DNA of 64,000 bases from Oscillospiraceae bacterium (GTDB lineage: Bacteria > Bacillota > Clostridia > UBA1381 > UBA9506): positions 1 through 64,000 of the forward strand of contig SVJS01000007.1 of the NCBI GenBank assembly GCA_015068855.1, read 5' to 3'. Under the pieces are notes generated by a model. The model made no database searches and had not been told where the DNA came from. It saw only the letters and a program-made list of their open reading frames with translations. Shown in pieces: positions 1 through 8,905 of the stretch (its first letter is position 1; every line of letters starts with the position of its first letter). The position numbers and the translations under genes are program-made.

Positions 1-15
1 AATATAGGGTTTTAA

Positions 16-270
16 CTACAGACCCGCAACCATCGAAAGAGTGATATGTGTGCAGTGTCCGTATGCGTTTCGGTTAATTCTTTGGAACTTCCATTGTTGT
101 TCTGGCATCATCAGATTAACCATCTGGCCACCGATGGAACCGGCTTCTCTTGCGGTGATATCGCCGTTATAACCGTCTTTTAAGTTAACGCCGACTTCGT
201 TTGCAACTTCCATCTTGAACTTATCCAGTGCACTCTTTGCTTCGGGAACAACTTTTTTGTTACTATTCAT
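16..270 (-). CDS. alpha/beta-type small acid-soluble spore protein (SASP)
   Basis: Translation VPEAKSALDKFKMEVANEVGVNLKDGYNGDITAREAGSIGGQMV matches the SASP alpha/beta core; C-terminus is atypical. Confidence 0.85.
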   Translation of the reverse strand: MNSNKKVVPEAKSALDKFKMEVANEVGVNLKDGYNGDITAREAGSIGGQMVNLMMPEQQWKFQRINRNAYGHCTHITLSMVAGL

Positions 271-451
271 GATTTGGTACGCTCCTTGTTTTTTTCTTCT
301 GAGGCGCTTGCCTCGGTTCTATTTTGTACACATGAGGGCGGAATATTCGCGTTCCACATTGCAAAATTTATGGTTGGTTTGGCAAGAAAATGAAGCAAAA
401 ACAGTCTTTTGAAAATTCCACAAAGAAAGTGAAAAAATCTTCAAAAAAAGC

Positions 452-480
452 TTGACAAAACGGAGAAAATAGAGTAGAAT
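452..480 (+). promoter_or_regulatory. sigma-A-type promoter TTGACA-N17-TAGAAT upstream of ylxM-ffh
   Basis: Direct reading of -35/-10 with 17-bp spacer. Confidence 0.7.
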
Positions 481-523
481 AATAGAGGTGTACAGGTCAA
501 CACCTTTACAGACGGGAAAGGGC

Positions 524-901
524 GTGAATGAATTGAGTAAAGATTTGAGCATTGCTATGCTGTATGATTTTTATGGCGAGCTGTTAACCACAAAGCAGGC
601 GCAAGCCATTGACCTTTACTATAATGAAGATTTATCCCTGGCCGAAATTGCAGAGCCTTTGGAGATTTCCCGTCAGGGTGTTCGCGACGCTATTAAGCGT
701 GGCGAAAAAACGCTTTTTGAAATGGAAGAGCGTTTGGGTCTTGTCAATCGCTTTATGAATCTGGAAGAAAAAATGCAGGATTTGGTTCATGATGTCGCCG
801 GCATGAAGCGCTATGCAAAGCTGTATCTGCATTCTCAAAAAATGTCTGAGGCATTGGATGCGCTCACAGAGAAGATTCAGGATATTATTGAAGAACTGTA
901 A
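524..901 (+). CDS. ylxM: YlxM-family SRP-associated DNA-binding (HTH) protein
   Basis: LYDFYGELLTTKQAQAIDLYYNEDLSLAEIAEPLEISRQGVRDAIKRGEKTL; adjacent to ffh; GTG start likely. Confidence 0.88.
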   Translation: MNELSKDLSIAMLYDFYGELLTTKQAQAIDLYYNEDLSLAEIAEPLEISRQGVRDAIKRGEKTLFEMEERLGLVNRFMNLEEKMQDLVHDVAGMKRYAKLYLHSQKMSEALDALTEKIQDIIEEL

Positions 902-940
902 CGCAATCAGGATATATTTTGCATGAAGGAGGCCATGACA

Positions 941-2275
941 GTGGCGTTTGAGGGTTTATCAGAAAAACTGAGCATGGCTTTTAAGAAGCTGAAAAGTAAG
1001 GGTCTTGTCACGGAGAAGGACTTAAAAGAGTCCATGCGTGAAATCAAGCTGGCTCTGCTTGAAGCCGATGTTAATTTTAAGGTCGTTAAAGATTTTATCG
1101 CCAAGGTGTCCGAGCGTGCGGCCGGCAGCGCGGTGCTGGAAAGCCTGACGCCGGGACAACAAATTATCAAAATTGTTAATGATGAATTAACCGCTTTAAT
1201 GGGCGGGGAAAATGCTCGTATAGAATTTGGAAAGAAAACTCCGACGGTTGTTTTAATGGCGGGTCTTCAAGGTGCCGGTAAAACAACATTTTGCGCAAAA
1301 CTGGCGGGGTATATGCGTAAAAAGCATAACAAACGTCCTTTGCTTGTGGCTTGTGATATTTACCGTCCTGCGGCCATTAAACAGCTGCAAGTGGTGGGAA
1401 AACAAATTGATGTTCCTGTTTTTGCCATGGAAGATTGCAAGAACGCGGTGACGATTGCAAAAACAGCGGTGGACCATGCCAAGCAACATGGTAACGACTT
1501 TGTGATTGTGGATACAGCCGGCCGATTGCACATTGACGATGTTTTGATGCAGGAGCTGGAACAAATTAAAGCAGCCGTTTCGCCGGAGGAAATTCTTCTG
1601 GTGATTGATGCCATGACAGGTCAGGATGCCGTTAATATTGCCGAGAGCTTTAATGAGCGTTTGCAGATTACCGGCGTGATTATGACTAAACTCGACGGCG
1701 ATGCCCGTGGCGGTGCGGCTCTTTCTGTTAAGGCGGTCACAGGCAAACCGATTAAATTTGTGGGTGTGGGCGAAAAGCTTTCTGATATTGAGGAATTTCA
1801 TCCTGCGCGTATGGCGTCCCGTATTTTGGGAAGCGGCGACGTGCTCTCCCTGATTGAAAAGGCAGAGCAGGCCATTGATGAAAAATCAGCCGCAGCCTTG
1901 GAAGAAAAAATCCGCAAAAATCAGTTTGATTTAGAGGATTTTTTGGAGCAGATGCAGCAGATGAAAAAAATGGGTCCGCTTTCGCAGCTTGTTTCCATGT
2001 TGCCCGGTGTTAACGCCAAGGCGCTGGAAAATGTTGACCTTGATGACCGGCGCATGCTGCGAGTTGAAGCTATTATCCAGTCCATGACAAAGCAGGAGCG
2101 GCGCAATCCGTCCATCATTAATGCGGGCCGCAGAAAGCGTATTGCAGCCGGCAGCGGCAACACGGTGCAGGATGTGAATCAGTTGCTCCGTCAGTTTGAA
2201 CAGATGCAAAAAATGATGAAACAATTTGCAGGCGGCGGCTTAGGTCGCATGATGCGCCGGAAAAAACATCGCTAA
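941..2275 (+). CDS. ffh: signal recognition particle protein Ffh (SRP54)
   Basis: GLQGAGKTTFCAKLAGY, DTAGRLHID, TKLDGDARGG, methionine-rich C-terminus; AAGGAGG at 925-931 argues for GTG 941 start. Confidence 0.96.
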   Translation: MAFEGLSEKLSMAFKKLKSKGLVTEKDLKESMREIKLALLEADVNFKVVKDFIAKVSERAAGSAVLESLTPGQQIIKIVNDELTALMGGENARIEFGKKTPTVVLMAGLQGAGKTTFCAKLAGYMRKKHNKRPLLVACDIYRPAAIKQLQVVGKQIDVPVFAMEDCKNAVTIAKTAVDHAKQHGNDFVIVDTAGRLHIDDVLMQELEQIKAAVSPEEILLVIDAMTGQDAVNIAESFNERLQITGVIMTKLDGDARGGAALSVKAVTGKPIKFVGVGEKLSDIEEFHPARMASRILGSGDVLSLIEKAEQAIDEKSAAALEEKIRKNQFDLEDFLEQMQQMKKMGPLSQLVSMLPGVNAKALENVDLDDRRMLRVEAIIQSMTKQERRNPSIINAGRRKRIAAGSGNTVQDVNQLLRQFEQMQKMMKQFAGGGLGRMMRRKKHR

Positions 2276-2334
2276 CCGAGGTTAAATCACCTTTGTGGTT
2301 TATGATAAAAGAATAAAATTGGAGGTGAAAATAC

Positions 2335-2580
2335 ATGGCAGTTAAAATCAGATTAAGAAGAATGGGTGCGAAGAAGGCTCCGTTTTACAGAGTTGTTGTT
2401 GCTGATTCCAGATACCCCAGAGATGGTCGTTTCATCGAAGAAATCGGTACCTACAATCCTTTAACCAGCCCTTCCGAAATCAAGATTGACGCTGAAAAAG
2501 CGCAGAAATGGTTGGGTAACGGTGCACAGCCCACCGACACTGTTAAGGGTCTTTTGAAAAAGAGCGGCATCTTACAGTAA
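2335..2580 (+). CDS. rpsP: 30S ribosomal protein S16
   Basis: [42 protein letters not shown]. Confidence 0.97.
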   Translation: MAVKIRLRRMGAKKAPFYRVVVADSRYPRDGRFIEEIGTYNPLTSPSEIKIDAEKAQKWLGNGAQPTDTVKGLLKKSGILQ

Positions 2581-2619
2581 TAGGCGAAGGAATTTTGTAT
2601 GGTTTAGGAGGCTGACAAC

Positions 2620-2847
2620 ATGAAAGAATTGTTGGAAGTTCTTGCCAAGTCCTTGGTTGATTATCCCGAATCTGTGGATGTCAAAGAAATCGAAAACGAC
2701 AAAAATGTTGTTTTGGAGCTCCGTGTTGCCGATGGTGACATGGGTAAGGTCATTGGCAAAAAGGGCAGAATTGCACAGTCCATCAGAACCGTGATGCAGG
2801 CAGCTGCCAACCGTGACAACAAGCGTGTTGTTGTGGAAATTGTTTAA
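2620..2847 (+). CDS. khpA: KH-domain RNA-binding protein (KhpA/YlqC)
   Basis: GKVIGKKGRIAQSIRTVMQAAA KH motif; downstream of rpsP. Confidence 0.92.
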   Translation: MKELLEVLAKSLVDYPESVDVKEIENDKNVVLELRVADGDMGKVIGKKGRIAQSIRTVMQAAANRDNKRVVVEIV

Positions 2848-2870
2848 TCAACCAAAGAGTTGAAACAAAT

Positions 2871-2907
2871 CCCTGTCGATGTTGGTCGGCAGGGTTTTGT
2901 TTTTTTT
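2871..2907 (+). terminator. rho-independent terminator
   Basis: ccctgtcg...cggcaggg followed by T-rich tract. Confidence 0.75.
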
Positions 2908-2927
2908 GAGAATTTTCTATTTTATCC

Positions 2928-2956
2928 TTGACAAAATTCGGCAGAAAATGTATACT
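2928..2956 (+). promoter_or_regulatory. promoter TTGACA-N17-TATACT driving the glycine riboswitch transcript
   Basis: Direct reading. Confidence 0.75.
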
Positions 2957-2984
2957 ATATGGTAGTTCAATATTGTGTTAAGTG

Positions 2985-3135
2985 AAGGTTGCAGGAAAAA
3001 GAGCTTTCTTACCAAAGGAGTAACACTCTCGGGTCACAAGACTGCAATCGGATAACATTCCGGAGAAGTCCGCCAAAGCGCGGGTGCCGAAGGTGCAAAG
3101 CGAACAGCTAATCTCTCAGGCAAAAGGACGGAACA
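2985..3135 (+). ncRNA. tandem glycine riboswitch (degenerate/compact first aptamer + canonical second aptamer)
   Basis: Second aptamer: CGGAGAAG...GGGTGCCGAAGGTGCAA...ATCTCTCAGGCAAAAGGACGG. First: GGTTGCAG...ACCAAAGGAGTAACACTCTCGGGTCACAAGACTGCAATC, with a closing GGTTGCAG/CTGCAATC stem. Confidence 0.9.
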
Positions 3136-3166
3136 GAACATGCATAAAAGCATGACTCATCCTTTT

Positions 3167-3196
3167 GCATTGCGAATTTTCGCAGTGCTTTTTTCT
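3167..3196 (+). terminator. riboswitch expression-platform terminator
   Basis: gcattgcgaa-tt-ttcgcagtgc hairpin followed by tttttt. Confidence 0.85.
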
Positions 3197-3228
3197 TTAC
3201 TTGACATGAAAAATAAAAGGAGGACAAT

Positions 3229-4719
3229 ATGGAAAAAATCTTAGCAGTTGTTGAGAAAATCAACGGAGTGGTTAACGGTTGGGTTTGGGGCCCTGTCATG
3301 CTGGTGTTCTTAGTGGGAACCGGCATTTTGCTGACAATCGGCCTGAAATTCTTCCAGGTTGGAAAAATTGGTTTGTGGATGAAGAACACCTTTGGTGTTA
3401 TGTTCAAGAAAAACAAAAAGCAATTGGATAAAGAGTCCAAGGCCATTTCTTCTTTCCAGGCGCTGTGTACGGCGTTGGGCGGCACAGTGGGCAGCGGTAA
3501 CGTTGTCGGTGTTGCAACGGCGATTGCAGCCGGTGGCCCCGGTGCTATCTTCTGGATGTGGATTGCAGCATTCTTTGGCATGATGACAAAATATGCTGAA
3601 ATCGTGTTAGGTATCTTCTACCGTAAAAAGAATGCTGAGGGCGAATGGCTCGGCGGTGCGATGGTGTACTTAAAGGAAGGCTTTAAGAACAAAAAAGGCC
3701 TTAAAACCATCGGTTCCATTTTAGGTGTTCTTTTTGCTGTGTTCTGCATTTTAGCATCCTTTGGTATCGGTAACATGAGCCAGATTAACACCATTGCAAC
3801 TAACTTTGAGCAAACCTTCCATATCGATACCGTTTTAACCGGTGTAGTTCTGTTGGCTTTAATGGCATTTATGGCGCTGGGCGGCTTAAAGAGAATTGCT
3901 TCCATCACGGAAAAGTTCGTTCCGTTTATGTCTGTTTTCTACATCATCGGCGGTATTATCATCCTTTGCTTCAACGCTGATCTGTTAGGGGCAGCATTTT
4001 TAGCTATTATCCGCGGCGCATTTGGTTTTGATGCCATTGCCGGCGGTGCGCTGGGTGTTGTTATTTCCAAGGTTGCTAAAAGCGGTATCGCCCGCGGTGT
4101 TTTCTCTAACGAAGCAGGTCTTGGTTCATCCGCTCTGGTTCATGCAACAGCTGATGTTAAAGAACCGGTTAAGCAGGGTGTTTGGGGTATCTTTGAGGTG
4201 TTTGTTGACACCATCGTTATCTGCTCTTTATCTGCGTTCATCATCTTAACCTCCGGTGTTGTTGACCTTTCAACCGGTTTGATTGCAGAGGGCTTTACAG
4301 CAAGCAAAGCCTCCGTTTTGGTAACAGAAGCGTTTGTTAATTCCTTTGGTAGTATTGGCGGTTACTTTGTAACCATTGCCATCTTCTTCTTTGCTCTGTC
4401 CACCGTTATCGGTTGGTTTATTTATGGTTCTAAATCCTGTGAATCCTTATTCGGCAAAACAGCCAAGGACCTTTACATGGCAATCTTTGTTGCTTTTGTT
4501 ATCGTCGGTGCCACTATGGACCTGTCCTTAGCTTGGGATATTTCCGATACCTTTAACGGCTTGATGGCAATTCCTAACTTGATTGGTGTTGTGGTTATGT
4601 CCGGTACTGTCTTTAAGATTACCAAAAATTATCTGGCAAGAGCCAAGGGCGAAAATCTGAAGCCCATGCTGTCTGCTTATGATGACATTCAGGCAGAAAT
4701 GGAAGCCAAAGAAGACTAA
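3229..4719 (+). CDS. alanine/glycine:cation symporter (AgcS/AlsT/DagA family)
   Basis: GGTVGSGNVVGVATAIAAGGPGAIFWMW, SNEAGLGSSALVHATADVKEPVKQG family signatures; glycine riboswitch upstream. Confidence 0.94.
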   Translation: MEKILAVVEKINGVVNGWVWGPVMLVFLVGTGILLTIGLKFFQVGKIGLWMKNTFGVMFKKNKKQLDKESKAISSFQALCTALGGTVGSGNVVGVATAIAAGGPGAIFWMWIAAFFGMMTKYAEIVLGIFYRKKNAEGEWLGGAMVYLKEGFKNKKGLKTIGSILGVLFAVFCILASFGIGNMSQINTIATNFEQTFHIDTVLTGVVLLALMAFMALGGLKRIASITEKFVPFMSVFYIIGGIIILCFNADLLGAAFLAIIRGAFGFDAIAGGALGVVISKVAKSGIARGVFSNEAGLGSSALVHATADVKEPVKQGVWGIFEVFVDTIVICSLSAFIILTSGVVDLSTGLIAEGFTASKASVLVTEAFVNSFGSIGGYFVTIAIFFFALSTVIGWFIYGSKSCESLFGKTAKDLYMAIFVAFVIVGATMDLSLAWDISDTFNGLMAIPNLIGVVVMSGTVFKITKNYLARAKGENLKPMLSAYDDIQAEMEAKED

Positions 4720-4736
4720 TCTGATCCTGATTTTGA

Positions 4737-4772
4737 GCAGGGAACAATCATGAATTGTTCCCTGCTTTTTTT
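4737..4772 (+). terminator. rho-independent terminator
   Basis: gcagggaacaatcatgaattgttccctgc + T tract. Confidence 0.88.
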
Positions 4773-4918
4773 GTTGCATAAATTCAGGAAAGATATTGAG
4801 AAAATTAAAAAACTGTGGTATACTTATTATGTATGGAATTTTATGAGGATTGTCTCTGCATGCAAGCTCAAAACGGGGCGGGCGCGGCAGAGTCATACGA
4901 TAAGAAAAAGGTGATTTC

Positions 4919-5626
4919 ATGAAGGGTAAAGTAGCTGTTTTAACGGGTGCCGGCGGCGGTATTGGCTCTGCCATTGCAGACATGCTTTTTTCGCTGGGAT
5001 GTCGGCTTGTTTTAATGGGACGGAATGAGGCGAAACTCAAACAAACAGCAAAGGGCAGAGAGTGCCTTATTCTGCCCGGGGATCTTTGTGATGATGCGTA
5101 CATACAAAACACGATAGATAAAACGGTTAAAGCGTATGGCGGGATTGATTATCTGATTAACAATGCCGGCGTTGCGCAGGCCGGTCCTTTTGAAGACGTT
5201 TCCATGGAAGACTATGACAGGGTTATGAACACCAACGTAAGAGCGCCTTTTCTTATGTGCAAAACGGCGCTCCCGCATCTGATGAAATCGTCCTGTGCCA
5301 CCATTATCAACATCGCTTCTGTGACGGCTCATCAGGGGTATGCTCTGCAAAGCGTGTATGCAGCATCCAAGCATGCCTTGCTTGGATTTAGTAAAGCTTT
5401 GAGCAAGGAATATTATGAAAAAGGCGTGCGGGTTCATGTAATCAGTCCGGGCGCCGTGTTTACGGACATGGTAAAAATCTCACGGCCGGATTTAACGGGC
5501 GTGGGGATGCTACTTCCGGAGGATATAGCGGAAACGGTTTCATATCTTATCAAAATGCGCGATAGCGCCGCGGTTATAGATGAAATTCAGCTTCACAGAG
5601 AAACCAAAGAGCCATTTATGTTTTAG
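4919..5626 (+). CDS. SDR-family NAD(P)-dependent oxidoreductase
   Basis: LTGAGGGIGSAIA, NNAGVAQ, YAASKHALLGF motifs. Confidence 0.92.
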   Translation: MKGKVAVLTGAGGGIGSAIADMLFSLGCRLVLMGRNEAKLKQTAKGRECLILPGDLCDDAYIQNTIDKTVKAYGGIDYLINNAGVAQAGPFEDVSMEDYDRVMNTNVRAPFLMCKTALPHLMKSSCATIINIASVTAHQGYALQSVYAASKHALLGFSKALSKEYYEKGVRVHVISPGAVFTDMVKISRPDLTGVGMLLPEDIAETVSYLIKMRDSAAVIDEIQLHRETKEPFMF

Positions 5627-5691
5627 GGCGTTACCGTTTATGCTGGATGAACGGAGCATTGATTGTATCACATGTTTTGAGGTGCTGTGTA

Positions 5692-6057
5692 ATGAAGAGA
5701 AAAAGATATATCATTATCCTTGCTTTGCTTTTATGCTTAGCTGTCGGCGGCATTTTGTGTCAGCAACTGTTTATGCAGAAAAATCAGCCGATAAGCTCCG
5801 AGGATGCCGAAGCTCTATGTTACTCTGTATTAGGGGAGAAAGACGAAGCGACGGGCTTTTCCTTTTCCTTTGGCGTTACTGAAACCATCGAAAAAGAGGG
5901 AAAGGAATATTATGTTATACGGGGCTCCTGGCTGGTTAATAACAGCCACATGTCATATATCGGTGATTTCTTTGTTTCAATGGATGGTAAGGAAATGTAC
6001 AGTGGCTTTGTCGGAGACGGGGAATACGACATGGAAGACCTGATATGGAGTGAATGA
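5692..6057 (+). CDS. hypothetical membrane-anchored/secreted small protein
   Basis: MKRKRYIIILALLLCLAVGGILC N-terminal TM/signal, then ~95 aa soluble. Confidence 0.55.
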   Translation: MKRKRYIIILALLLCLAVGGILCQQLFMQKNQPISSEDAEALCYSVLGEKDEATGFSFSFGVTETIEKEGKEYYVIRGSWLVNNSHMSYIGDFFVSMDGKEMYSGFVGDGEYDMEDLIWSE

Positions 6058-6968
6058 ATGTGAAAAAAACGAAACAGCTTTTACTCATCATGAATCCTTG
6101 TGCAGGAATCAAAAAAGCAAATAAATATTTAACGGATATCTTGGTGCTGTTCGGCAAAAACGGATACCAAAGCACCGTGCATCTGACTGAGGGTACAGGG
6201 GATGCCTGTCAATGTGCCGAGGCAAATGCCAAACGCTTTGATTTGGTTGTGGCCGTAGGCGGAGACGGGACCTTTAACGAGGTTGTTGCGGGGGTGCTTG
6301 CATCAGGGAGCAAGGCCGTGATTGGCTATATCCCGTCAGGCAGCACAAACGATTTTGCAAACAGCTTGCATTTATCCAAAAATATCTTAAAGGCCGCAGG
6401 CGATATCATGGACGGCACGGCGCGACCCATTGATATCGGTTCGTTTAACGGCAGAATTTTCTCTTATGTGGCATCTTTTGGTGCCTTTACGGAGATTTCC
6501 TACAAAACACCGCAAAACGTTAAAAACACGTTGGGGTATCTCGCTTATGCCTTAGAGGGTATTAAAGATATTGCTAACGTAAAAAGCAAGCATCTTCGCT
6601 TTGTGGCAGATGGCACAGTCATTGAGGACGATTTCATTTTCGGTGCCATCTGTAACTCCACCTCTGTCGGTGGCGTTATTAACCTTGACCCGAAGCTGGT
6701 TGATTTGAGTGACGGTAAATTTGAGCTTTTGCTTATCAGACGGCCCAAGGACCTTTTTGAGCTTAATGAAATCGTTGTTGCCCTAAGCTCAAAGAAATAT
6801 AAGACAAAATTGATCAGCTTCATGAGCGCCCAAAGTATTACGGTTGAAACTGCCGAAAAGATTAACTGGACCTTAGACGGGGAATTTGCCCACGGCGCCC
6901 AAACGATTAAGGTGGAAAATCTTAATAAGGCCATCAGGCTTATTACCAATCCGGTGCAGGGGAAATAA
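6054..6968 (+). CDS. diacylglycerol kinase family lipid kinase (copy 1)
   Basis: NPCAGIKKA, VAVGGDGTFNEVVAG, YIPSGSTNDFA. Confidence 0.92.
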   Translation: MNVKKTKQLLLIMNPCAGIKKANKYLTDILVLFGKNGYQSTVHLTEGTGDACQCAEANAKRFDLVVAVGGDGTFNEVVAGVLASGSKAVIGYIPSGSTNDFANSLHLSKNILKAAGDIMDGTARPIDIGSFNGRIFSYVASFGAFTEISYKTPQNVKNTLGYLAYALEGIKDIANVKSKHLRFVADGTVIEDDFIFGAICNSTSVGGVINLDPKLVDLSDGKFELLLIRRPKDLFELNEIVVALSSKKYKTKLISFMSAQSITVETAEKINWTLDGEFAHGAQTIKVENLNKAIRLITNPVQGK

Positions 6969-7035
6969 AAGGCTTGTTGCTATTGACGTTTATTATGTAT
7001 TTTACAGTTTGAGTATATACGAAAAAGGTGTCGTT

Positions 7036-8010
7036 ATGAAAACAGTTTTTATTGTTAATCCCAAGGCGGGACGCGGTAAAAAGTTTCGTAAAACCATGAA
7101 CGAAATTCATCAGTTTTGCAAGCTGGATGCGTTTGATGCCGAGTGCTATATAACAAAAGCACCGCAGGATGCCAGCCGCTTTGTGAAAGACTATTGTGCT
7201 ATGTTCGGTCCTGCCCGTTTTATCGCCTGCGGCGGCGACGGCACACTTAACGAGGTCTTAAACGGCGCCATGGGTTGTGAAGGTGCAGAGGTAGGCGTTG
7301 TGCCTATCGGCACGGGGAACGATTTTCGCCGTAACTTTAAGACAGGCACGGATTTTTATAATTTGGAAAGTCAGGTTTTGTCCTCTTGCGTGCGCTGTGA
7401 TGCCGTTCGCTATCGTCTGATGTCCGGCGGCAAGGAAACAATCGGGTATTGTGCGAATATGTTTAATATTGGTTTTGATTGTGCGGTAGCTGATTTCACG
7501 GGCACCGTCAAGGAAAAAACCTTTTTCAGCGGCACGGCGGCCTATGTGGTTTCCATTTTTGTTGCACTTCTGAAAAAGGAAACCTATTGCATGGATGTGG
7601 CGATTGACGGGAACGAGGTTTACAGCGGCAAGCTGCTTTTAACCTCCATTGCAAACGGAAAGTATTGCGGCGGCGGTCTTAAAACCAATCCTGTTGCCAC
7701 AGTTGACAGCGGGCTTTTGAACATTAATATGGTTAAAAATTTGTCCCGCAGGCGCCTGCTTTCAATTCTGCCGTCCTACTGTAACGGAAGCTACATCAAT
7801 CGGACAGATTTAGCTGACATTGTTTCAACGAAAAACGGTGCTTGCGTTACCGTTATCCCGCACACGGGGCGGATGCGCATTTCCGTTGACGGCGAAATTG
7901 TATCAGCATCACGGGCTGAATTTACCATTGTGCCCCGCGGCTTTGCTTTTGTTGTGCCGATGGCTTCGGCTCAAAAGACGCATCAAGAGGAAATCAGTAT
8001 AGACATATAA
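7036..8010 (+). CDS. diacylglycerol kinase family lipid kinase (copy 2)
   Basis: NPKAGRGKKF, ACGGDGTLNEVLNG, VPIGTGNDFRRNF. Confidence 0.92.
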   Translation: MKTVFIVNPKAGRGKKFRKTMNEIHQFCKLDAFDAECYITKAPQDASRFVKDYCAMFGPARFIACGGDGTLNEVLNGAMGCEGAEVGVVPIGTGNDFRRNFKTGTDFYNLESQVLSSCVRCDAVRYRLMSGGKETIGYCANMFNIGFDCAVADFTGTVKEKTFFSGTAAYVVSIFVALLKKETYCMDVAIDGNEVYSGKLLLTSIANGKYCGGGLKTNPVATVDSGLLNINMVKNLSRRRLLSILPSYCNGSYINRTDLADIVSTKNGACVTVIPHTGRMRISVDGEIVSASRAEFTIVPRGFAFVVPMASAQKTHQEEISIDI

Positions 8011-8034
8011 AGACATATAAAAGGAGTTTTTTTC

Positions 8035-8811
8035 GTGGATTATAATTATCATACGCACACGGCACGTTGCCATCATGCAACGGGAACGCCCGAAGAGTAT
8101 ATTCAAAATGCGTTGGAGCATGGCATACGCTATATGGGTTTTTCGGAACATCTCCCGTTTCGCTTTCCTGATGGTTCTGAAAGCGACTACCGTGTTTCCA
8201 CAGAGGAGGGTAAGGACTACTGTGTGGAAATTTGCAAGCTGAAAGAACAGTATAAGGACAAAATGGATCTTGCCGTGGGCTTTGAAATGGAATATTATGC
8301 AGAGTATTTTGACGAGATGCTGCAAAACGCAAGGGAATATGGTGCGGAGTATCTGATTTTAGGTCAGCATTTTGTAAGGCCTGAAAACAGTAAACCGGCC
8401 CATTATGTTCTGGTTGAATGCATGCTCGCCAAGGAGCTTAAAGCCTATACAGATGCCGTGATAGCGGGCATGGAGACAGGCGTGTTTACCTATGTAGCGC
8501 ATCCTGATATTTTCAATTTTACAGGAGATAGCGGTTTTTACCGTCGTGAAATGCAGCGGCTTTGCAAAGCAGCGAAAAAGACGGACACGCCGCTTGAAAT
8601 CAACTGCTTGGGCATCCGAGAAAAGCGGAATTACCCGGCTAATGAATTTTGGGCTATCGCAGGGGAAGAGCAGGCGCCCGTCACTATTGGTTTTGATGCT
8701 CATGCTCCTGAGGTTGCCTATGACGGAGCCTCGCTTGAGGTGGCGATGGACATGATTGAGCGCTACGGACTCCACTATATTGGCAGACCGACGCTCAAGC
8801 CTCTGGATTAA
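8035..8811 (+). CDS. PHP-domain histidinol-phosphatase family protein
   Basis: DYNYHTHTARCHHATGTPEEYIQNALEHGIRYMGFSEH; GTG start. Confidence 0.88.
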   Translation: MDYNYHTHTARCHHATGTPEEYIQNALEHGIRYMGFSEHLPFRFPDGSESDYRVSTEEGKDYCVEICKLKEQYKDKMDLAVGFEMEYYAEYFDEMLQNAREYGAEYLILGQHFVRPENSKPAHYVLVECMLAKELKAYTDAVIAGMETGVFTYVAHPDIFNFTGDSGFYRREMQRLCKAAKKTDTPLEINCLGIREKRNYPANEFWAIAGEEQAPVTIGFDAHAPEVAYDGASLEVAMDMIERYGLHYIGRPTLKPLD

Positions 8812-8905
8812 TTTTGTGCACGGATACGTTAAAAAGATTGCGATACATTACGTAGAAGCAAAGCTTTATATTGTGTCATCATCCAAAAGATAAGGAGCGA
8901 TTTTT

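Noticed and set aside
1253-1801. Long antisense ORFs (e.g. 1253-1801 minus, 13213-13824 minus, 58062-58631 minus, 46173-46667 minus)
   Set aside because: Lie opposite well-supported conserved genes, have no plausible RBS/family motifs and low-complexity translations; shadow ORFs.
8000-8034. Short direct repeat agacatataa-agacatataa before the PHP gene
   Set aside because: Only two short copies in an AT-rich spacer; no functional indication.
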